From NCBI GenBank assembly GCA_947044405.1, contig CAMRHE010000646.1, positions 397,001 to 461,000 on the forward strand: a DNA stretch of 64,000 bases, read 5' to 3'. The stretch's first letter is position 1; each line of letters opens with the position of its first letter. A program made the translations under genes and the position numbers. This document shows positions 1-10,993 of this stretch, in pieces. The stretch is from Leptodactylus fallax. Taxonomy: Eukaryota; Chordata; Amphibia; Anura; Leptodactylidae. The notes under the pieces are model-generated. The model did no database searches. It was not told where the DNA came from and saw nothing but the letters and a program-made list of their open reading frames with translations.

Positions 1-228
1 CTTCCATTGCTGGAGAAGACATTGTGCTGAAATGTGAACTCTCCAAGGAGGACACAAACGTCAAGTGGTCCAAGGATGGAAAAGTTTTGAAGAGAAGTCA
101 AAAGTATGAAATCTGCCAGGAGGGGACAGAAACCTGGATCATAATTCATGAAGCTTCGTCCAAAGACTCTGGAGAATACATCTGTGAGACCTCCATCTCC
201 AAAACCAAAGCTTCTGTGCAGATTGCAG
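1..228 (+). CDS. OBSCN: E1: Ig domain exon, 5' part missing
   Basis: The exon is already open at the window start and reads in frame from base 3. The A/A' strands are missing. Visible are the B-strand Cys in LKCELSK, the C-strand Trp in VKWSKDGK, the D strand SQKYEICQEG and the F strand DSGEYICET. It ends with IAG split before the donor gtaggc. The ETSISKTKASV ending differs from the CVCG class. An extra Cys sits in EICQEG. Confidence 0.85.
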
Positions 229-918
229 GTAGGCAGCGATGATAAGGGACAGTGCAGAGGTTGCTTTATTAAAAGAAAAAAAAATCCTTCCTAGAGACGT
301 CATGTCAACCACTACAAGACACGGATACAGTATTTACTTGGCCATCCTCCGTCCTGTGCTGGGGCAGGTGGACATTGGTGCTGGCTCTTCTATCATCCAG
401 CGTCATCCTCTAGGATCCTGGTTATCTAGAGGGACATGTGCTGCCTGTAGGACACTGCTGACATGCTACATGTGGTGCTCTGAATGGTCCTGAGGTAGCT
501 CCAGTTTTTGTTGGAGTTTCCCTTTAGTACATGTATCAGGATGGCCAAGGGGACTATAAGACATGTATGATAATCATTTCCCTCTGTAACGTATGACTCC
601 ATAACCCACATTAACATAGAATGAGGTTATTGACAAGTCACACCTGAGATCTACTTCTAGAATGAGCAGGAATTTAGAAGGTCCATCCACCCCTTCCTCT
701 ATGAATTGAAAAGCTGCACCTTCATGAAGACAACACCACATTCATGGACATAAAAGAGGGGGGCCCTCAGATTATCCCTCCATGTCACAGAGCCAAGAGT
801 CACTATATATGTGTGTGTATACATATATATAAGCCTGAGATCAACCACAGATCATTGATATCCTGTCCCCGGGACAATAAGAGGAGGATTTAACCCCTGT
901 CCATATTTATATCTGCAG
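229..918 (+). other. Intron 1, no gene seen
   Basis: 690 bp without an Ig-like reading frame. There is a short alternating TG/TA stretch near 810-832 (tgtgtgtgtatacatatata). I see nothing else that can be named. Confidence 0.6.
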
Positions 919-1185
919 AGAAACCCAATAGATTCACTAAGGAGATATCAGACGTGAAGGCTGAGGAGGGAGAAGCCGCCATCTTTGCCTGTGAGACTGA
1001 GAGGAGCCCGTCCACCGTGAAGTGGAGAAAAAGTATCACAGAGCTCAAGACATCTAAGAAGTACGAGATCAGCCAGAAGGCGAATGTCCTGAGTCTAACT
1101 GTGAACGACCTGGAGAAGAGCGATAGTGACACTTATATATGTGATATCGGAGACGCCCAAAGCAAGGCCTCCCTCACTGTCACAG
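919..1185 (+). CDS. OBSCN: E2: Ig domain exon
   Basis: 267 nt after the acceptor tatctgcag. The domain opens EKPNRFTKEISDVKAEEGE, with B-strand Cys in IFACETER, Trp in VKWRKS, the D strand KKYEISQKAN and the F strand SDTYICDIGD. It ends SLTVTG at donor gtactg. CDIG puts it with the CDTG-type domains rather than the CVCG type. Confidence 0.9.
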
Positions 1186-1231
1186 GTACTGCTGATACTC
1201 CAGTGCCCTACATTACCAATACTACTCTGAT

Positions 1232-1995
1232 ACACTACTGATACCCTGCAGATACACTGCCGAGACACTACTGATACCCTGCAGATACACTGCCGAGACA
1301 CTACTGATACCCTGCAGATACCCTGCCGAGACACTACTGATACCCTGCAGATACACTGCCGAGACACTACTGATACCCTGCAGATACACTGCCGAGACAC
1401 TACTGATACCCTGCAGATACACTGCCGAGACACTACTGATACCCTGCAGATACACTGCCGAGACACTACTGATACCCTGCAGATACACTGCCGAGACACT
1501 ACTGATACCCTGCAGATACACTGCCGAGACACTACTGATACCCTGCAGATACACTGCCGAGACACTACTGATACCCTGCAGATACACTGCCGAGACACTA
1601 CTGATACCCTGCAGATACACTGCCGAGACACTACTGATACCCTGCAGATACACTGCCGAGACACTACTGATACCCTGCAGATACACTGCCGAGACACTAC
1701 TGATACCCTGCAGATACACTGCCGAGACACTACTGATACCCTGCAGATACACTGCCGAGACACTACTGATACCCTGCAGATACACTGCCGAGACACTACT
1801 GATACCCTGCAGATACACTGCCGAGACACTACTGATACCCTGCAGATACACTGCCGAGACACTACTGATACCCTGCAGATACACTGCCGAGACACTACTG
1901 ATACCCTGCAGATACACTGCCGAGACACTACTGATACCCTGCAGATACACTGCCGAGACACTACTGATGCTCTGGAGATACATTATTGATGCACT
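1232..1995 (+). repeat. Array A: 33-bp minisatellite, about 22 copies
   Basis: Head-to-tail units carrying the core ctgataccctgcagatacac, 33 bp apart, each with a PstI site. The copies are almost identical; one near 1320 has a substitution, and the last copy decays over 1965-1995. The array starts about 46 bp after the E2 donor. Because 33 is divisible by 3 and the unit lacks stops in some frames, long minus-strand frames run across it; these are not genes. Confidence 0.95.
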
Positions 1996-2920
1996 GTTGG
2001 TATTTACACAATTTTTGTGACCATTTATAAGTATTACATTGTGCACAGTGAGAAGAACTAACAATACAGTAGAAGGAGCATGACTAATGGAATATATCAG
2101 TACATCCTCAGTACATTGCGGGCCATCAATAGTCTATATTAGGGGGTCCATCTTTTGTTTGCTCATGGGCTGGCAGTGAAGCCATCTGCCTGGCTCTATC
2201 ATTCCCACTGCTTGGTGGAGCCGCTCCGTGTATAACACTGTATTAGAGGAGCACAGGTAGATATTTCGGTAGGTGCCACCTTGTTCTCTGTGTTATTGAC
2301 ATACAGCTGACACCCTAATGTCCCACCCAAACGCTGCATTTCCAATATTCAGAAGCATTTAGTAATGTCTCCTTGTGATAACTATGGTTGTGGTCATGTG
2401 GGGCAGGTTGGGGTTCACTACTCGTGTGGCAGGATCTCTGGTCCGTCCCAATATACTGTATAGTATAGGCAGATGTCTCTTCTGTTTGGGGCTGCCCATT
2501 GGTTGTTGGGGTTAATATTGCTATAAAGCTGGTGACAGGTTATAAACGTGATGTTCTCCATAATGTAGTCCACACACCGAGCCGTGTCCTCTCCTATACA
2601 TAATGCTGTCCATAGACTCTATCAAAATATCCAAGTTCCTGTCGTTCTGTGTAAATGTTGTGTAACCACATGGATATTGTCCACCACTGACGTGTGTCGC
2701 CTCAGCACCACAATGACTGCACGTTCTTCTGTGTTAGCTTGTCCTTGTCTATAGAGCTCTGCTTACTGTTGTCAGTGCCTTGATGTCCTATGGAGCCATG
2801 TATCTGATCTACTCCTGACTAATCCCAAACAAAGTGCCCTGAAGAATGGATAAGTGGCCACAAAGTCACTCACTTCATCCTGATGGACCTTGGTTTCTCA
2901 AGTGTCTTTGTTCATTTTAG
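1996..2920 (+). other. Rest of intron 2, no gene seen
   Basis: About 0.9 kb of mixed-composition sequence between array A and E3. I find no Ig frame, no clear repeat and no mobile-element end here. Confidence 0.5.
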
Positions 2921-3193
2921 GCCACAAGGTTCTTATAGTAGAAGACCTGGAAGATGCTGAAGTTTTTGAAGGAGAATCCGTCATGTTTAGGTGTAGGATC
3001 TCTCCGGCACATTACCAGAATGTACAATGGTTCCTGGATAAAACCCCTCTGCATACAAATGACATCAATGAGATACAAGCCCTGGTGGGGGGCTATCATA
3101 CTCTGTCTCTCCAGCAGTTGGGTGTGAAGGACTCTGGGATGGTCACATTTGAAGCTGGGAACCAGAAAACCTCTGTAAAACTGGTAGTGAAAG
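2921..3193 (+). CDS. OBSCN: E3: Ig domain exon, NDINEI class without the F-strand Cys
   Basis: 273 nt (91 codons) after acceptor ttcattttag. It belongs to a distinct Ig subclass: VQWFLDKTPLHTNDINEI in the C-D region and SGMVTFEAGN in the F strand, where Phe stands in place of the usual Cys. The B-strand Cys is present in MFRCRISP, so the canonical disulfide cannot form. Two similar domains are E27 and E31. It ends LVVKG at donor gtaata. Confidence 0.88.
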
Positions 3194-3539
3194 GTAATAA
3201 CCTGTAAATGCTGGTATAGATTATAGATCGGAGAGGAAAAACTCCATTGATAGAAATATTTTTATACATCCTGATGGACAATTACCAAAAGAAAAACTAC
3301 CAACCCTAGAGAATGGGCCAGATCCTGGTGGCAAATCCATCAGCAGATAGGAGCTTCTATTCCAGTCATGCCATTAGCCATTACATTTTTATTTTATATA
3401 TATATATTTTTTTGCCTATTTAGACAGTATTATATATCTTTGTATTTTGATACATAGTCATATTCTATGGAATAGGCATGTAGAATATTCTAGAAAGCAG
3501 CAAGACGTGCTCTACATGTGTCATCTCGTGTTATTCTAG
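3194..3539 (+). other. Intron 3, no gene seen
   Basis: 346 bp, AT-rich, with a short TA/T tract near 3394-3415. Nothing else identified. Confidence 0.5.
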
Positions 3540-3791
3540 AAAAGCCTTCGGTCATCTGCTTGGAGGTGTCTCTGGGGGATAGTGCCACTCTTCACTGTAA
3601 AACCTCCAAACCAAACCAGCCAGTCACTTGGTACAAAGACGGGAAGGTCCTTAGAAGCTCCTCCAAGTATCAGATAACTAGATCTGGGTGTGACAATAAG
3701 CTGGTCATCTGTGACACAAACAACCAAGACTGTGGCACATATGTCTGTGAATATGGAGCAGGGAAAGCTAGCATGGTCCTTGACGTGAAGG
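3540..3791 (+). CDS. OBSCN: E4: short, cysteine-rich Ig domain exon
   Basis: 252 nt (84 codons), five codons shorter than its neighbours. It opens EKPSVICLEVSLGD, with Cys in TLHCKTSK, Trp in VTWYKDGK, SKYQITRSGC and the F strand DCGTYVCEYG. Cysteines outside the canonical pair occur at VIC, SGC, VIC and QDC, which is unusual for this chain. Acceptor gttattctag, donor gtaaga. Phase is still 1-1. Confidence 0.87.
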
Positions 3792-5338
3792 GTAAGAGCG
3801 CCCCCGAAGAATGGTTTTCATTAAAACTTCCACTAATCAAAGACCTCTGTGGGAACTCAGCAGATACTTGCAACGTAATGATAGATAGAGATGGGGTTTA
3901 TGGCAGCTATAAGAGACCTTTAGAAGCCAGGGCTGGGTACTGCACTCTGGAGCTGCGGAAAGACCAAAATAATAAGACGTAGCTAATCTTCAGCATTCAG
4001 TGATGACTCTTCATCCAAGCATTGACTTACGATGACTGAGCCGCTCTCTGTGGAGACAAGAACACCACTCAAGAATTAGAGGAACTCGTCCTTCACCACT
4101 TTCACTAAATGTAAAATTATTATTTTTTTAATGTTTTTGGAAACTCCGTTGACTCAGTTATTGTCCATGGAATATATAGAAGATAGAGCCTCGGAATTTC
4201 CCGCTTCCATGTTGCATTCTCTGTTAAGTTCTTACACAATTCTTCTATAACATGATACATTGTGGTCCCCAGGAATGGAGATCTGGATTGTTTTACTAAT
4301 CCTATTTTACAGATCTAAACTCCTCCTGTAAACATGACCATCTTATAATAACCCCATCAATCCTATGCTCACCACCAGGCTTCATGTATGTCTGCGTGAG
4401 ATGTCATGTGTTTCAGATTTGAGGAGGTGACCTCCCAGGTTACAGTGTGACAGGGTTTTTGTAGACTGTTTAACACAGATGAATAATACAGAATAAACCA
4501 CAAAGGCCTCTTATTGTCCAGACCAGTGTCCAGATAGTCCTCTATTAGTTGTCTTGGGTGTTAGTGGCGAGTCCGACCATGGGCTTTGACTACACTTTTA
4601 GGTTGCTGGACTTCCGACTTGCTCCCTCTGTCCCTCTCCACACCTCTGTGTCACCTTCAGATTCCTTTGCCCCTTTCCAGACCCCTCTATTTCCTCCAAG
4701 TGTCACTGTCCTCTTCCAGACTCCTTTGTCTCCTTTCTAATACTCTGTCCTCTCGAGGCCCCTTTGTATCCTACAGACTACTCTGTCCCTTGCTATCCAG
4801 ACTCCTCAGCTACCTCCAGACTCTTCTGTCCCCGTAGACCCCACTCGCCTCTCCAGACTCCCTCATCTCCTCCAGCCCCCTCCGCCCTCCTCCAGAAATC
4901 TCCATCATTCCCCTTTGTCCCCTTCTTTACATGACTTATCTTTCGGTGGAGCTGACATGCCTGATCCTTTTTTCCCCCCATCATTTGCCAGTAAGGGACA
5001 TTTTGACTTTTGGTATGTGGCTAGTTTAGGTCATAGTGACTTGTAGAAGATGAGATGTCATCAATGTATAGTTCCTGGTGTCTGTAGTAGCAGTAACTAT
5101 ATACCGCCATACAAGGCCACTCATGTCTTTACTAGTCATATCATCAGTATTTCCTACCTTTCCTTTTTGGCATGGATTTTGTGTCTGATCTTATATTCTC
5201 AGGGTTACAGGAACTGATTTTAGAAACCATACAAGACGAATTACGAGCGCTTGGTTCTTTCTCGTCGAACATGACCACATGAACTATGACGTTGCTCCTT
5301 TCAGTAACCTGAACATCTTTGTGTGTTGCATTTTCTAG
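3792..5338 (+). other. Intron 4, with a pyrimidine-rich degenerate repeat
   Basis: About 1.5 kb. From about 4615 to 4930 the + strand is strongly C/T-rich, with loosely repeated blocks such as cagactcctctgtc and cctctccagactcc spaced roughly 30 bp apart; this looks like an early or decayed minisatellite. The remainder shows no gene or recognisable element. Confidence 0.5.
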
Positions 5339-5605
5339 CTGTGCAGGCTTTCTTCAAACGTGAGCTGCAGAGCATGGAGGCCGAGGAAGGGGCGACGGCG
5401 ACACTTTCTTGTGAAGTCTCCGATGAAAGGGCGACAGTACAGTGGAAGAAGGATGGCCAGCTCCTGAAGTCCGGCAAGAAGTATGAGATGAAGATGAAGG
5501 ATCGCCGAGTCGAGCTACTGGTTCACGATGTGGTGAAAGAAGATGCTGGAACTTATATGTGCGAAATCGGGGAAAGGACATCTTCTGCAACCGTAACTGT
5601 CAAGG
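5339..5605 (+). CDS. OBSCN: E5: Ig domain exon
   Basis: 267 nt after acceptor cattttctag. Opens AVQAFFKRELQSMEAEEGA; Cys in TLSCEVSD, Trp in VQWKKDGQ, GKKYEMKMKD, and F strand DAGTYMCEIGE. Charged D-E region (KMKDRRVELLV). Ends TVTVKG at donor gtaaat. Confidence 0.9.
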
Positions 5606-6015
5606 GTAAATTCACTAGGCAATGTCTCGACTTCTTAACGCCCTTCTGTCTCCCAATTCTATGTGCATACTTTTACTTTTATTCTAGTTTGTAGCCATAT
5701 TGAAAACTCCCCTCTACCAAGCTGTGTGTTTTCCTAGTTACAAACGCCGAAGAGTCTGAACTTGCAGTCTTGTGTTAGTCTCCATGCACTCACTTCTCGA
5801 TAAGTAGACTGTAGAATAGGCAGTGGCATCAGACTACACATAGAAGCTTGTAGTCTGTTACCATGGAGACTCTTAGTTTTGCATAGAAGAGAGGAGATTT
5901 TTAGTCAAGTCCATCTGATATCTTTATTTCTTATTTCGGGGCCCTCTTCATTGAGAGATTTTCAGCCCATTATTGCGATAAACCTTCTAACAATACTCTT
6001 GGCCTTTGTTCTCAG
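5606..6015 (+). other. Intron 5, no gene seen
   Basis: 410 bp. I see no repeat or element. The C/T-rich run before the acceptor ttgttctcag is as expected. Confidence 0.5.
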
Positions 6016-6282
6016 CCATCCAGGTCTTATTCAAAAAAGGTCTCCGTAATGAGAAAGCCAAGGAGGGCAGCACAGTGAAGCTACACTGCGAGCTCAGCAA
6101 GCCCGCTGCCCCCGTGAAGTGGACTAGAGACGAAGAAGTTCTAGAGAGTAGTGACAAGTACCAAATCAAGCAGCAAGGCACCATGGTGGAACTTCTAATT
6201 GTCAATGCAAAACCGGAGGACTCTGGTGACTACACATGTGACACCGGAGACCAGAAGAGCACGTCTCATGTGACCATCACTG
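6016..6282 (+). CDS. OBSCN: E6: Ig domain exon, CDTG class
   Basis: 267 nt. Opens AIQVLFKKGLRNEKAKEGS; Cys in KLHCELSK, Trp in VKWTRDEE, DKYQIKQQG, F strand DSGDYTCDTGDQKST. Ends VTITG at donor gtagga. The CDTGDQ motif recurs in E7, E24, E29 and E30, which marks one of the two main Ig subclasses in this chain. Confidence 0.91.
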
Positions 6283-6460
6283 GTAGGAAACATCATCATC
6301 ATTCCAGACCTCTTGACTTGTTGTTTATTTAGCTTGTTTCCTCCTGCATGACTGAAAGGTACATAGTGCCATGGGTAGAGGATCCACCACTTGGGGACAG
6401 GGACTGTAGTTATGGTTCTTGTGGATTTCATGGTGAGTATTAAGCTCTTCTTTTTTGTAG

Positions 6461-6727
6461 CTCTTCCAGTTCGCTTTAAACAAGATCTGAGGGACTCTAA
6501 TGTGGAAGAAGGCTCCTCCATCACACTGTCCTGTGAGGTCACGAAGGCTGATGCTCATGTCATATGGAAGAAAGGAGTTACCATCCTTCAAGCCAATGAC
6601 AAGTATGAATTCAGGCAGAAGGGAACCATAGTGGAACTGGTTGTTCACAATGTGCAATCAGAAGATTCTGGGACCTACACCTGCGATACCGGAGACCAAC
6701 AGACCTCAGCCCGGGTCAAAGTGCAAG
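6461..6727 (+). CDS. OBSCN: E7: Ig domain exon with a weak donor
   Basis: 267 nt after acceptor ttttttgtag. Opens ALPVRFKQDLRDSNVEEGS; Cys in TLSCEVTK, Trp in VIWKKGVT, DKYEFRQKG, F strand DSGTYTCDTGDQQTS. Ends VKVQG. The donor is gttatt, which lacks the usual purine at +3 and G at +5, the weakest donor in the window. Length and phase still fit this junction. Confidence 0.89.
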
Positions 6728-6902
6728 GTTATTATCATAATAAATATATATCTTGATTGAGGGTCCTGTAGGATGTCAGGTCACATGAGCTGTGCAGCGG
6801 CAGCCATTACACATGAAATAGGTGAAATAGTTAAAAATATGTTGAGATACCAAGACTTAAGTGTCCACCTTCCTCCATACTTGATGTATTTTCTCTCTCC
6901 AG

Positions 6903-7169
6903 AACTTCCAGCCCACTTCACCCAGGAGCTGACCCAACAGGAAGCCAGTGAAGGGGCCTCCATCTCTCTGCGCTGTGAACTCAACAAGTCGGACGCCCCC
7001 GTAGAGTGGAGGAAGGAGGACAAGGCCATCAAACAGAGCAAAAAGTACAAGATCCGCCAGGAGGGGCTGACTGCAGAGCTGACCATACGTGAGCTGGCCC
7101 CGGAGGATGGAGGACACTACGCCTGTGTCTGTGGAGAGCACCAAACCACCGGCACCGTGAGAGTCACTG
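6903..7169 (+). CDS. OBSCN: E8: Ig domain exon, first of the CVCG class
   Basis: 267 nt after acceptor tctctctccag. Opens ELPAHFTQELTQQEASEGA; Cys in SLRCELNK, Trp in VEWRKEDK, KKYKIRQEG, LTAELTIREL, F strand DGGHYACVCGEHQTT. Ends VRVTG at donor gtaatg. From here to E19 most domains have the CxCG ending, with an extra Cys two residues after the F-strand Cys. Confidence 0.91.
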
Positions 7170-8018
7170 GTAATGTCACCCTGGGGGAAACCAGCGCTTC
7201 CGGGGGCTGAGAAAATCCCACTTTTATCTAGTTTCAGGGAATACCATGACAATCACAATAATCTCCATGACAGGAAAGTTTTAGATAAATTTATGGTTGC
7301 TTTTTTTGGATTAATTTCTCCTTGTAAGACCCTCCATCACTATACAGATCAGATTCCTTAAATAATATGAGTTTCTGCCAAGCAGAGGGTATAATCCACC
7401 ACATGACATCATCAAGTAGTGTGAGATGGCGATCACTGACCCCCTGACAGTCTCAGCTCATTCGCCATCGAACTTCTCTGCCCCATAGACTGGTTGGATG
7501 CAGGAAGTGTGTACATTACTGGATCTTACTGACGTCCTGTTTAAGAGGGTCTGAACTATTATCTGCAGCTCTTTACACATACAAGAAGAATGCAGTATGT
7601 TATGACACGGGTGCTATGAGGTCTTCAGATAACTGGGAGGTTACATTATCAGAACAATGTAGATTTTTCTACAGGAAATTGATGCTGCTATGTACATATT
7701 ACACATACTGTCCACCTGGCTCCTGTAATATCGTCTTCATGGGCCGCATGTTACTTGAGTTCTGTGTTCCGTGTGACTTGAGTTGGCGTCTTATAATGTT
7801 CTAGAAATTCTTAATGACCCTTATGGGATTGATAATAACTCCGCCAATGTTCATCCTCTGGGAGTGCAGGAGCTCTGCATGATATGGAGGACATCATGGC
7901 CGCAGGAGATGGTGGAGTCCTCTGTGATACCCCAGCTGGTGTGATGTTGCAGGATGTTCATGTTGCAGCCTTATATGGTCTTTCTTATAAGAGTAAGAAT
8001 ATTTTGTGCATCTTTTAG
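7170..8018 (+). other. Intron 8, no gene seen
   Basis: 849 bp with ordinary composition. No Ig frame, tandem repeat or element end was recognised. Confidence 0.5.
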
Positions 8019-8285
8019 CGTTACCACCACTTTTTAAAGAAGAATTAAAGAATGAAAAGGCAACTGAAGGAGAACAGGCCGCGCTCCACTGCGAGCTCAC
8101 CAAACCTGAAGCCTCCATAGAGTGGAGAAAAGGGGACCAGGCCCTTAAAGATGGCGACAAATACACAATGAAGCAGGAAGGGTTAACCGCAGAACTGATA
8201 ATAAAAAATGTAGACGCCAAAGACTCTGGCCATTACACCTGCGTGTGTGGAGAGCAGAAGACCACGGCTACACTGACCATCAATG
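8019..8285 (+). CDS. OBSCN: E9: Ig domain exon, CVCG class
   Basis: 267 nt after acceptor tgcatcttttag. Opens ALPPLFKEELKNEKATEGE; Cys25 in LHCELTK, Trp36 in IEWRKGDQ, Tyr49 in DKYTMKQEG, F strand DSGHYTCVCGEQKTT at 69-83. Ends LTING at donor gtaaaa. This is a textbook copy of the consensus domain here. Confidence 0.92.
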
Positions 8286-8562
8286 GTAAAATAATGCATC
8301 GTAACACTCTCGAGTCCAGTGCTGGGCCTCGCGGAGATCACTAGTTCTGTAGTTGTTATCCTCCTTTGTGTGGGTGATGGGGTTATATTTAGAGACTTCA
8401 ATAATATTTGGGGGGTTACACACTCTTTATGAATTCGTCATCTCATATTGGTAATTTCAGTAGCAGTGCCCACCTCTCTTCATGGGTAAGTTGCTTTCTT
8501 ACGACCTTACATGATCCATGCATAGTGACCTCTTCTGTTTTTCTACCTTTCTTATGGATAAG

Positions 8563-8829
8563 CTCTTCCGATAATCTTCAAGGAAAAACTCGCTAATGCT
8601 GAGGTGGTAGAAGGAGACAATATCACTCTCCACTGCGAGCTCTCTAAGCCTGTCACCTCTGTGGTGTGGAAGAAAGGACTCATCGCATTGAAACCAAGTG
8701 ACAAGTACACACTGAGGCTGGAGGGATCGGTCGCAAAGTTGACCATTCATGGCCTTGACTTGAAAGACGGTGGAAACTACAGCTGTGTATACGAAGGGCA
8801 AGAGACCTCAGCAAACATCAAAGTCAATG
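8563..8829 (+). CDS. OBSCN: E10: Ig domain exon with a weak acceptor
   Basis: 267 nt. Opens ALPIIFKEKLANAEVVEGD; Cys in TLHCELSK, Trp in VVWKKGLI, DKYTLRLEG, F strand DGGNYSCVYEGQETS, where Tyr replaces the second Cys of the CVCG motif. The acceptor is ggataag, with a purine-rich approach, but the exact 267-nt length and phase support it. Donor gtaatc; the next intron is only 107 bp. Confidence 0.88.
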
Positions 8830-8936
8830 GTAATCTCCCATCAGTCTCCAATGCTCCATCTTGTGGGGTTTGATAATATTACTGTCTGTATCCGGTAAGA
8901 TCCATATTTCATGTCTTATTTCATCTGAATCCTCAG

Positions 8937-9203
8937 AACGTCCCATTCTCTTCAAACATGAGCTGACTAATGGAGAGGGGACGGAGGGGGAAACCGCGAC
9001 TCTGAGCTGTGAATTTACCAACTCCCCGCCCCATGTGGAATGGAGAAGAGGGCAGAAAGTGATCAGATCAGGACAGAAATATGAAATGAGGCAGGACCAA
9101 GCGACTGCCCAGCTTATCATACGAGATTTAGAGCAGAAGGACACCGGAGATTACACATGTGTGTGTGGAGAGCAGCGCTCCACCGCCATCCTGACCGTGA
9201 ATG
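8937..9203 (+). CDS. OBSCN: E11: Ig domain exon, CVCG class
   Basis: 267 nt after acceptor tgaatcctcag. Opens ERPILFKHELTNGEGTEGE; Cys in TLSCEFTN, Trp in VEWRRGQK, QKYEMRQDQ, F strand DTGDYTCVCGEQRST. Ends LTVNG at donor gtaaag. Confidence 0.91.
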
Positions 9204-9369
9204 GTAAAGCAGCCTCCATCCTCTTCTCTTTAGTTTAATATCAACTCTTATTTCGGGTGCTGGGTTCTTCTTATACATCTTGATCATTCTTTATGGGCCC
9301 TTATGTCTTTTTCTTGATTCTTAACAAACATGGCCACAACCAGCCAAAGAAACCTGACAACAAAGGGAC

Positions 9370-9910
9370 AATTATCACTAGATTAGGGTTTAGGGATGGG
9401 GATAAAGCTGGAGTTTGCGGTTAGAGGTTAGAAGTACGATGACATGTTAGGGTTGGGGTTAGAGGTTAAGGTTGATACTAGGATTTCACGTTAGGGTTAG
9501 GGTTAGACATTGAGCTTTGGGTTGTAGATGGTCATCTAGAAATATCCAATGTGCAATATTTAATAATACCCATAATGTTCTGAAGATTTACTAACACAGT
9601 CATAATACCCGGACTGCACGGATAAGGGTGACTGGATTTATTGACCACTGTGTGTGGTTATTAGAATTAGGGGTGACTACGGTTTTTATGCTTGGAGGTG
9701 AGTGCTTATTAGGGTTAGAGTTGACTATAATGTTGTTGGGTGACTTTGGTTATTAGGGTTAGGGGAAACTATAGTTATTAGGGTTAGGGGAAACTATAGT
9801 TATTAGGGTTAGGGATAACTGTGTATGGTTATTAGGTTTAGGGGTGATCACACTTATTAGGGTTAGGGGTGACTACAATTATTAGGGTAATTGGGATTAA
9901 TAGGGTTGAT
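9370..9910 (+). repeat. Degenerate telomere-like TTAGGG repeats in intron 11
   Basis: The + strand is rich in ttaggg words. Two adjoining perfect ttaggg copies start at about 9491. From about 9690 to 9900 a looser unit of roughly 25 bp recurs, containing gttattagggttagggg followed by a short gaaactata or tgactaca spacer. It is a decayed interstitial telomere-like repeat or a minisatellite built around that motif, not a chromosome end, since the gene continues on both sides. Confidence 0.75.
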
Positions 9911-10001
9911 GGGTCATGATGATATGGCTGACATCTTTTGTAAGTGACATTATGAGATAGCAGGTTTATTCACGGACTACATTCCACATCACATTCTTCA
10001 G

Positions 10002-10268
10002 CTTTTCCGGTTCATTTCAAACATGGCCTGAAAGATGAGAACACAATGGAGGGAGAGAGGCTGGTCCTTCACTGCGAACTCAGCAAACCTGGAGTAAGTG
10101 TAGTGTGGAAAAGAGACGGTACACTCCTTCAAGAGTCCCAGAAATACGTCCTGAGACAGGAGGGCTCCAAGGCGGAGCTCATCATCACTGACCTCTGCGA
10201 GGAGGATGCTGGAGTCTACAGCTGTGTGCACGGAGACCAAGAAACCTCCGCAACTGTGAATGTCACAG
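10002..10268 (+). CDS. OBSCN: E12: Ig domain exon
   Basis: 267 nt after acceptor cattcttcag. Opens AFPVHFKHGLKDENTMEGE; Cys in VLHCELSK, Trp in VVWKRDGT, QKYVLRQEG, F strand DAGVYSCVHGDQETS, with His in place of the second Cys. Ends VNVTG at donor gtaaaa. Confidence 0.91.
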
Positions 10269-10464
10269 GTAAAAAATAATGACATCCACTGCAGCCGGCA
10301 CCAAACTAATTACTGGCCGTACGTTCCAAGATTTCTCGTTACATTGTTTATCATCAGGGCTATGACTTATATTTCTCCTCTCTTCCACCATTGTATCTGG
10401 AGGCCCTTGTGTAATGAAGGGTGGCCGCAGTAATAAACAGCTTAAAGAGGAATGGTAAAACAAC

Positions 10465-10775
10465 ATTAAAGGAGCACTCCAGTGACAACATGCCCCTCCT
10501 CATTGTCTATCACTCTCTGCACTTCTTCAGTGTAACGTGCCCCAGTGGCTGGACTTGTACTGCACATCCATAGCCACCGCTCCATGCACTTCTAGAGGTC
10601 ATCGTTCTGGAAGTGCTGCAGAAATGAATAGAGTGGTGGCCATGGATGTTCACCAGCACTCGTGCATATGGAGGACTTTCAGACTATCATTCTCCTGATT
10701 TGTGGAGTCCCATTGGTTGGACCCCCAGTGCTCAGTCACTTATTCCCTATCTTGTGGAAAGAGATAAGTGTTAAG
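10465..10775. mobile_element. Candidate dispersed repeat (MITE-like) in intron 12
   Basis: The stretch begins near ttaaaggagcactccagtg and contains ggttggacccccagtg and ccctatcttgtggaaagaga. These phrases resemble, from memory, a short non-autonomous repeat common in frog genomes that begins at a TTAA site. I could not define a matching far end or a target duplication, so both boundaries and class are tentative. Confidence 0.4.
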
Positions 10776-10993
10776 AAGGGGAAACTGCTTTAGTAGACTA
10801 CAGTTAGTTCCCAAACCAAGACAGAAAACTGTGGGGCAATTGTGTGCCCCCTCCTCAGTCTTCATACATACTGGGATTTCTCATGAACCTAATAATACAC
10901 AGACTCTTTCTTCTTAATATGGATCCAGTTTCCAGTGATTCCATTTCCGTGATTTTCTCTTTAACAATTCTTATTCCTTCCCCATTGTGTCAG

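Noticed and set aside
9370..9910. A true chromosome end
   Set aside because: The TTAGGG repeats are short and degenerate, and the same gene continues on both sides.
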